This document shows, piece by piece, positions 1 to 4,158 of a stretch of 7,233 nucleotides of DNA; positions within the stretch are counted from its first letter, which is position 1; each line of letters opens with the position of its first letter. The stretch is from Acidimicrobiia bacterium. Lineage in GTDB: Bacteria > Actinomycetota > Acidimicrobiia > Spongiisociales > SHLN01. The notes beneath the pieces are model-generated. The model ran no database searches. It was not told the origin of the DNA and was given only the letters and a program-made list of their open reading frames with translations. The stretch covers positions 1 through 7,233 of the forward strand of contig JAUXJL010000097.1 of assembly GCA_030624805.1 (NCBI GenBank). The letters run 5' to 3'. Made by a program: the position numbers and the translations under genes.

Positions 1-48
1 CTCGTCGCCGGAGGGAACGTCGAGGTTGCCGAAGCCATCGACATGTAG
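1..48 (+). CDS. C-terminal end of an unidentified plus-strand gene (partial)
   Basis: The first frame of the window reads 15 codons, LVAGGNVEVAEAIDM, and then TAG at 46-48. Twelve of the 15 codons end in G or C, as expected for a coding frame in this genome. The reading would place a gene converging on tyrS, with a strong hairpin just after the stop, which is the usual arrangement at the end of a gene. The fragment is too short to identify the product. An alternative is the start of a minus-strand gene at the ATG at 44-42, but its peptide (MSMASATSTFPPA) looks less protein-like and it lacks a ribosome-binding site. Confidence 0.4.
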   Translation, partial: LVAGGNVEVAEAIDM

Positions 49-60
49 CGGTCGATTGCT

Positions 61-95
61 GCGAGGGGGAGCTGGGAGCACCGGCTCCCCTTCGC
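61..95. terminator. Bidirectional hairpin terminator between convergent genes
   Basis: Arms 61-75 and 81-95 pair over 15 positions: 13 Watson-Crick pairs and two G-U pairs (65/91 and 73/83). They close a 5-nt loop, GAGCA. The hairpin lies in the 57-bp gap between the plus-strand stop at 46-48 and the tyrS stop at 106-108, so it can serve both transcripts. Neither side has a run of T, so it is not a classical intrinsic terminator. U-tract-poor hairpins of this kind are common at gene ends in high-GC actinobacteria. Confidence 0.7.
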
Positions 96-105
96 GTCTG
101 CTGGC

Positions 106-1299
106 TCAGCCGACAAAACGCACAAAGCGGCGCTTGCCGACCTGGACGACCGATCCCAGGAGGCTCGACCGTTCGAGCTCCTCTCCCACCACCGGATCAC
201 CTGAGATCTTGACGGCCCCTTGTGAGACGAGACGTTTGCCTTCGCTCGAAGAAGAGACCAGGCCGGCCTCCTTGAGAGCGCCGGGGAGCCAAACGGGATC
301 CCCGTCTGGTAAAACGAACTCGGCCACTTCCTCCGGTGTTTCCTTGTCCTTGAATACCCGATCGAAAGCAGCTTCAGCTTCGGCGGCCGATCCAGCTGGG
401 TGATACAGCTCGACGATGTCACGACCGAGGCGCCGCTTGGTGTCCCCCGGGTGAGAGGAGCCATCGGCCAGGCCCGCCATGATCGAATCGACCTCGGCGG
501 CGGAAAGGTCCGTCGCCAGCCTGAAGTACTGCTCCATCGCCTCATCGGGGATGGACATGATCTTGCCGAACATGTCGGCCGGTTCATCCTCAACGCCGAT
601 GTAGTTGCCAAGCGACTGGGACATCTTGTTGGCCCCATCGGTGCCAACCAGCAACGGCACAGTCAGCACCATTTGGGGGCGCTTGCCGTACCGGCCCATG
701 AGCTCACGCCCCACGAGGTTGTTCCACAGCTGGTCGGAGCCTCCCAATTCAATGTCTGCGTCGGTGGCGACCGAATCCATGCCTTGCAACAACGGGTACA
801 TGAACTCCATCATCGAGATCGGCCGGTTGGCGTCGAATCGCTTGGAAAAGTCATCTCGCTCGAGCATCTGGGCGAGCGTCATCTTTGACGTCAACTCGAG
901 AACATCGCCCATGTCGAGCGTGGAAAGCCACTCGGAGTTGTACCGAACCTCCAGCAGGTCGTCGTCGTCCCAGATGAGGACCTTCTTGAATCCGTCCAGC
1001 ACCCGTTCGGCATAACCCCGCACCTCCTCGGCCGTCAGCCGCGTGCGAGTTTCACTCTTACCCGACGGGTCGCCGACCTGGGCCGTGAAGTCCCCGACAA
1101 TGAGTACCGCCTTGTGGCCCTGCTCCTGGAAGTGCCTGAGCTTGCGCAACACGACTGCCCAGCCGAGTGTGACCTCGGGCGCGGTGGGATCCATGCCGAG
1201 CTTGACCCGGAGGGGTTTGCCGTCTGCCAGCCGGTCCCGGAATTCCTGTTCTGGAACGACGGTGTCGACGCCGCTAAGCAAGCGATCGATATCGGTCAT
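106..1299 (-). CDS. tyrS: Tyrosyl-tRNA synthetase (TyrRS)
   Basis: Class Ic aminoacyl-tRNA synthetase, 397 aa, which activates tyrosine with ATP and charges tRNA-Tyr in the cytoplasm. The Rossmann catalytic domain opens with MDPTAP (about residues 36-41), followed by the HIGH position (44-47) and VGDFTAQVGDPSGKSETR (about 68-85). Tyrosine-pocket residues are present in FMYPLLQGMDSV (about 166-177; Tyr, Gln and Asp kept), then GGSDQ (186-190) and the KMSKS loop as KMSQS (225-229). An S4 RNA-binding domain fills the last 60 residues (about 336-397). The style resembles the TyrRS2/TyrZ branch. Oddly, the HIGH motif reads TLGW. I chose the ATG at 1299-1297 because the upstream extension to 1434 reads through palindromic repeats and matches no family sequence. 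No Shine-Dalgarno is visible, and a -10-like TATCCT lies 6 nt upstream, so the mRNA may be leaderless. The gene is convergent with the fragment at 1-48 and divergent from the PBP gene. Confidence 0.96.
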   Translation of the reverse strand: MTDIDRLLSGVDTVVPEQEFRDRLADGKPLRVKLGMDPTAPEVTLGWAVVLRKLRHFQEQGHKAVLIVGDFTAQVGDPSGKSETRTRLTAEEVRGYAERVLDGFKKVLIWDDDDLLEVRYNSEWLSTLDMGDVLELTSKMTLAQMLERDDFSKRFDANRPISMMEFMYPLLQGMDSVATDADIELGGSDQLWNNLVGRELMGRYGKRPQMVLTVPLLVGTDGANKMSQSLGNYIGVEDEPADMFGKIMSIPDEAMEQYFRLATDLSAAEVDSIMAGLADGSSHPGDTKRRLGRDIVELYHPAGSAAEAEAAFDRVFKDKETPEEVAEFVLPDGDPVWLPGALKEAGLVSSSSEGKRLVSQGAVKISGDPVVGEELERSSLLGSVVQVGKRRFVRFVG

Positions 1300-1305
1300 G
1301 TCGAG

Positions 1306-1311
1306 AGGATA
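1306..1311 (-). promoter_or_regulatory. Candidate -10 box of a leaderless tyrS transcript
   Basis: Read on the minus strand, TATCCT ends 6 nt before the tyrS ATG. That would put the transcription start at the A of the ATG. Actinobacterial leaderless genes typically have a TANNNT box at this distance, and no purine-rich ribosome-binding site is present. No recognisable TTGACA-like -35 box is seen; its expected place falls inside the hairpin at 1315-1331. Confidence 0.45.
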
Positions 1312-1314
1312 CCG

Positions 1315-1331
1315 GCTGGCCTTCGGCCAGC
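1315..1331. repeat. Inverted repeat A, 7-bp arms with TTC loop
   Basis: GCTGGCC and GGCCAGC flank the loop TTC in a perfect palindrome. It sits just upstream of the candidate tyrS -10 box. It shares the 3-nt-loop architecture of the four palindromes that follow, so it looks like one member of a local repeat family rather than a lone terminator. Confidence 0.7.
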
Positions 1332-1334
1332 TTG

Positions 1335-1353
1335 GGAGTTGCTTCGCAACTCC
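1335..1353. repeat. Inverted repeat B, 8-bp arms with TTC loop
   Basis: GGAGTTGC and GCAACTCC pair perfectly around TTC. The outer arms recur almost unchanged in repeat D at 1420-1438, which shows that B and D are copies of one element. No T-run follows on either strand. Confidence 0.75.
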
Positions 1354-1383
1354 AGGCAGGTAACGCGTGGCGTGAGCCGGTGG

Positions 1384-1399
1384 GCAGCTTCGCAACTGC
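1384..1399. repeat. Inverted repeat C, probably decayed copy
   Basis: The sequence GCAGCTTCGCAACTGC is what would remain of a GCAGTTGC-TTC-GCAACTGC palindrome after loss of three bases (TTG) from the left arm. The core CTTCGCAAC is identical to that of repeat B. The deletion reading is an inference from the resemblance. Confidence 0.5.
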
Positions 1400-1419
1400 T
1401 GGCTGTCTCTTGCGAGCGT

Positions 1420-1438
1420 GGAGTTCCGTAGCAACTCC
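1420..1438. repeat. Inverted repeat D, imperfect copy of B with GTA loop
   Basis: GGAGTTCC and GCAACTCC pair over 8 positions with one C/C mismatch around a GTA loop. The arms match repeat B except for changes close to the loop. Length, arm size and loop size are the same as in B. Confidence 0.65.
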
Positions 1439-1441
1439 TAA

Positions 1442-1458
1442 GGAACGCGAAGCGTTCC
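1442..1458. repeat. Inverted repeat E, 7-bp arms with GAA loop
   Basis: GGAACGC and GCGTTCC pair perfectly around GAA, the complement of the TTC loop found in A and B. Its loop and right arm also form the start of the first unit of the 17-bp tandem array beginning at 1449. The array may therefore have arisen by duplication of half of this palindrome. Confidence 0.7.
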
Positions 1459-1513
1459 CGAACCCGAAGCGTTCCCGAACCCGAAGCGTTCCCGAACCCG
1501 AAGCGTTCCCGAA
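1449..1513. repeat. 17-bp direct tandem repeat, 3.8 copies
   Basis: The unit GAAGCGTTCCCGAACCC starts at 1449, 1466, 1483 and 1500. The first three copies are complete and identical, and the fourth keeps 14 of 17 bases, ending at 1513. Seventeen is not a multiple of three, so the array is not built to encode protein. Each unit contains a small near-palindrome (GTTC-CC-GAAC). The lack of divergence between copies suggests recent expansion, and copy number may vary between strains. Confidence 0.95.
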
Positions 1514-1560
1514 ATCCGCCGTAACTGTCAGGGCCGTCGGTACCGTGACCGAGAGTAAGG

Positions 1561-1644
1561 ATGGCCAACGTGCACCGCCGCACAAATACCGCAGATGCGT
1601 CATCGGCCCGATACATGCACGCGATCAGCACGACAGAGCACTAG
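1561..1644 (+). CDS. Possible 27-codon leader ORF overlapping the PBP start
   Basis: From ATG at 1561 a short frame reads MANVHRRTNTADASSARYMH and continues for seven residues to TAG at 1642-1644. The stop shares one base with the GTG start of the PBP (TAGTG), the geometry of translationally coupled genes. Third positions are about 73% G/C. A purine stretch containing AAGGA abuts the ATG, too close for a normal ribosome-binding site. A second in-frame ATG lies at 1615. No homology is recognised, and the frame may be open by chance. Confidence 0.2.
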   Translation: MANVHRRTNTADASSARYMHAISTTEH

Positions 1645-4073
1645 TGACACGCGGGAACCGACGCTGGGGCCTCAGGTTGCTGGCGATCGCCCTCATCACA
1701 AGCGGCTGCAACCTCAGCGTTGACCCGCTGGATGATCCCGGCATCGGCGCCAGTGCCGTCACGACCATCGTCTACGCCGCCGATGGTTCGGTTCTAGCCC
1801 ACTGGCATGCGGGGGAAGATCGCACACTCGTGGTCTACGACGACCTCCCCAAACAACTCATCGACGCGGTGGTCGCGATTGAGGACGAGCGTTATTGGGA
1901 CCATCCCGGCGTCGACATCCGCGCCATCATCCGCGCCGCGCAGGCGAATGGCGAGGCCGGCGAGATTGTTCAGGGCGGGAGCACGATCACCCAGCAATAC
2001 CTGAAGAACGTGCTGCTGACCGGTGCCACCACGTATGACCGCAAGCTCGAGGAGGCGGCCCTGGCCGTCAGGCTCGAAGAGGGACTCACCAAAGAGGAGA
2101 TACTCGAGAGATACCTCAACACCATCTACCTCGGCGACGGTGCGTACGGCGTGGGGACCGCCGCGGTCCACTACTTCGACAAGAATGTGGACGAGCTGAC
2201 GTTGGCTGAATCGAGTTTGCTGGCTGCGCTCATACAGGCGCCGGGGGCTACCAGCCCCCGTACCAATCCCGAGGACGCAGTAGCGCGTCGAAAAATCGTT
2301 CTCGAAAAGATGGTCGAGCAGGGGTACACCACGGCGGCCGAGGCGACGGCCGCCGGCTTCGAGGAGATTGTGCTAGCACCCCCTGCCCAGCGACTGGCTA
2401 GAGCTCGCTACCCCTATTTTGTCGAGGAGCTAAAGCAAAGGTTGTTGGACGATCCCCGTCTCGGAGCCACGCCCACCGATCGGTTCAACGCACTGTTTCG
2501 GGGCGGTCTCCGGATCTTCACGACCCTCGAGCCGGCCATCCAAGAGGCGGCCGAACTCGCCATCGCGGCGGTCGTAACCGACGAAGGCGCCCCCGATTCT
2601 GCGCTCGTGTCCATCGACCCGGGCACCGGCTACGTCAAGGCGATTGTGGGCGGAGCCGACTTCTACGCCGAAGATGACCCTATCGCGCAGTTCAATCTCG
2701 CTACCCAGGGGCAACGCCAGCCCGGTTCGGCCTTCAAGCCCTTCGTTCTCGCCGCGGCCCTCGAAAGCGGCACTGATCTGTATGACGTCTACGAGGCGGG
2801 GCGCGAGGTCGAAATCGAGACCGACTCTCGAATCTGGACAGTAGAGAACTACAACGGGTCCGCTTTCCCTCCGCTCACAGTCCTCGAAGCGACGGTGTAC
2901 TCGGTGAATGTCGTCTACGCCCGCATCATGGACGACGTAGGCCCCAAGCAGGTCGAGGACCTCGCCGAGCGCACCGGAATAACGTCAAAGCTCTACCCTT
3001 TCCACTCACTTGCCCTGGGCGCGCAAGAAGTCACACCATTCGAGATGGCCTCTGCCTTCGGAACTTTCGCCGCCAACGGTCTCCACGTTGAGCCGACCAT
3101 GTTCACGGCCATCGAAACCCACCGGGGTGAAATCCTCATCGAAAACGAACCAGCCATCACCCAAGCGATCGATCCAGCCGTGGCGGATCAAGTTACCGTG
3201 GCGCTGACCGAGGTAGTCAAGAGAGGCACGGCCCGGCGGGCCAGGATTGGTCGGCCGATTGCCGGCAAGACCGGCACTTCTCAGGACCATCGCGACGCCT
3301 GGTTCGTCGGTTATACACCCGACCTCGTGACCTCGGTGTGGGTTGGCTATGCCCGGACCATCGAAGTTATGGAGGAGCCACGGACCGCTATTACAGTGAC
3401 CGGCGGGACGTGGCCGGCGGAGATCTGGGCACTGTTTTCGCTCAACGCCCTTTCTACCGTCCCATATTCTCAGCTGGCGGTGGCCGGTGACGATGGCACT
3501 ATTGCCGTCGACGTCGACCTGGCAACCGGCTACCTGGCCGGTCCTCTTACTCCCCACGAGAACGTTTTGCGCATCTATCTGCCGCCGGACCAGGTACCAA
3601 CCGTGATCGACCCGATCAACAACCCCCCGAGTATCGTCGGAATCGGAGCTGATGAGGTTCCCCCGGTTATCGGTGTGGAACTCGGCACAGCCGTGAGCAC
3701 CCTGAACCGAGCCGGATTCGAGGTCCGCCTTGTGTGGAAAGACGGTGGCGACCTGGCCCCGTCCACCATTTTCGGTCAATCCCCCGAAGCCGGCCTGGCC
3801 GCCCAGCAGGGGTCGGTCGTAACCCTGACCCTCGCCGGCCCCGAACCCGGCGCGTTGGTACCGGCCGTCCTCGGTATGAAGGGTGACGCCGCCCAAGCCG
3901 AGCTCACCGTATTCGGGATCCCATTCACCGTCATCGAGGAGGCCGAATCGGACCCTGCCGCGGCCGCACGGCGTCCCGGCCGGGTTTGGAAGCAATCCCC
4001 AAGCGCCGGCACACTCGCAAGTGCTACGGTGACCGTGTGGGTGAATCCGGGCGGAACACTACAAACACCGTAA
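1644..4073 (+). CDS. Class A penicillin-binding protein (GT51 + transpeptidase) with two PASTA domains, putative lipoprotein
   Basis: Bifunctional peptidoglycan synthase of 809 aa that polymerises lipid II and cross-links stem peptides outside the membrane. From the GTG at 1644 it opens with a basic n-region, a short hydrophobic stretch and a lipobox-like TSGC with Cys22. The GT51 domain follows: EDERYWDHPG (80-89, catalytic Glu), GGSTITQQ (111-118), RKLEE (133-137) and ERYLN (155-159). The transpeptidase has SAFK (362-365, nucleophile Ser362), SVN (420-422) and KTGT (542-545). Two PASTA-like modules, each with a QSP-(E/S)-AG motif, span about 672-731 and 737-803. This order matches PonA2-like actinobacterial enzymes. 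All catalytic motifs are intact. The frame stays open back to an ATG at 1332, but that extension runs through the repeats, while GTG 1644 gives a clean signal peptide. The ribosome-binding site is weak (ACAGAG, 5 nt before the start). A cytoplasmic N-tail with a short membrane anchor is the alternative to lipidation. Confidence 0.95.
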   Translation: MTRGNRRWGLRLLAIALITSGCNLSVDPLDDPGIGASAVTTIVYAADGSVLAHWHAGEDRTLVVYDDLPKQLIDAVVAIEDERYWDHPGVDIRAIIRAAQANGEAGEIVQGGSTITQQYLKNVLLTGATTYDRKLEEAALAVRLEEGLTKEEILERYLNTIYLGDGAYGVGTAAVHYFDKNVDELTLAESSLLAALIQAPGATSPRTNPEDAVARRKIVLEKMVEQGYTTAAEATAAGFEEIVLAPPAQRLARARYPYFVEELKQRLLDDPRLGATPTDRFNALFRGGLRIFTTLEPAIQEAAELAIAAVVTDEGAPDSALVSIDPGTGYVKAIVGGADFYAEDDPIAQFNLATQGQRQPGSAFKPFVLAAALESGTDLYDVYEAGREVEIETDSRIWTVENYNGSAFPPLTVLEATVYSVNVVYARIMDDVGPKQVEDLAERTGITSKLYPFHSLALGAQEVTPFEMASAFGTFAANGLHVEPTMFTAIETHRGEILIENEPAITQAIDPAVADQVTVALTEVVKRGTARRARIGRPIAGKTGTSQDHRDAWFVGYTPDLVTSVWVGYARTIEVMEEPRTAITVTGGTWPAEIWALFSLNALSTVPYSQLAVAGDDGTIAVDVDLATGYLAGPLTPHENVLRIYLPPDQVPTVIDPINNPPSIVGIGADEVPPVIGVELGTAVSTLNRAGFEVRLVWKDGGDLAPSTIFGQSPEAGLAAQQGSVVTLTLAGPEPGALVPAVLGMKGDAAQAELTVFGIPFTVIEEAESDPAAAARRPGRVWKQSPSAGTLASATVTVWVNPGGTLQTP

Positions 4074-4096
4074 GTGGGTGGAAACCACGTAGGGTG

Positions 4097-4130
4097 TTGA
4101 CAGATTTCCCGTCTTACGGTTCCCTGTAGT
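4097..4130 (+). promoter_or_regulatory. Candidate promoter of the coiled-coil gene
   Basis: A perfect TTGACA hexamer lies at 4097-4102, 57 nt before the ATG of the coiled-coil gene. The -10 box is uncertain: at 17-bp spacing the sequence is TTCCCT (4120-4125), while the better-looking TACGGT (4115-4120) is only 12 bp away. The hexamer in a short gap after the PBP stop suggests that the coiled-coil gene can be transcribed on its own, with possible read-through from the PBP gene. Confidence 0.4.
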
Positions 4131-4145
4131 ACGGAGCTAACACAA

Positions 4146-4151
4146 CGGAGA
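4146..4151 (+). promoter_or_regulatory. Ribosome-binding site of the coiled-coil gene
   Basis: CGGAGA contains GGAG, ending 8 nt before the ATG at 4159, which is ideal spacing and fixes the start. A near copy of the surrounding sequence lies just upstream: ACGGAGCTAAC at 4131-4141 against ACGGAGAACTAAC at 4145-4157. The ribosome-binding motif is thus duplicated. Confidence 0.75.
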
Positions 4152-4158
4152 ACTAACC

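Larger units (their letters stand above)
1300..1643. other. Divergent intergenic region rich in palindromes
   Basis: This 344-bp gap lies between the divergent starts of tyrS and the PBP gene. Its left two thirds hold five short inverted repeats and a 17-bp tandem array, each listed separately. The right part (1514-1643) must contain the PBP promoter, but I see no convincing -35/-10 pair there; it does hold a possible 27-codon leader ORF. I see no T-box, riboswitch or tRNA. Frames open across the gap on both strands have no protein-like sequence and pass through the repeats. Confidence 0.8.

Noticed and set aside
1300..1434. Upstream in-frame ATG adding 45 residues to TyrRS
   Set aside because: The extension translates palindromic repeats and resembles no TyrRS N-terminus; the ATG at 1299 gives a family-typical start and length.
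1300..1434. T-box or other RNA leader controlling tyrS
   Set aside because: No T-box consensus or specifier-loop arrangement is seen, and the likely start of transcription is at the ATG.
1449..1513. CRISPR-like repeats
   Set aside because: The 17-bp units are directly adjacent with no spacers, and no cas gene is present.
1332..1643. Upstream in-frame ATG adding 104 residues to the PBP
   Set aside because: The added segment reads through the hairpins and the 17-bp tandem array and would bury the signal peptide; GTG 1644 is far more plausible.
1650..1680. Twin-arginine export motif in the PBP signal peptide
   Set aside because: Arg6-Arg7 are followed by Trp-Gly-Leu, which lacks the two hydrophobic residues expected after RRx; a Sec-type lipoprotein signal is simpler.
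3006..3995. Long open frame of 329 codons on the minus strand
   Set aside because: It lies wholly antisense to the PBP transpeptidase and PASTA region, which has all its motifs intact. Long antisense frames are common in high-GC genes, and this one has no recognisable domain.
4074..4100. Terminator after the PBP gene
   Set aside because: Only a 4-bp stem (GTGG-AAA-CCAC) is present with no T-run, too weak to call.
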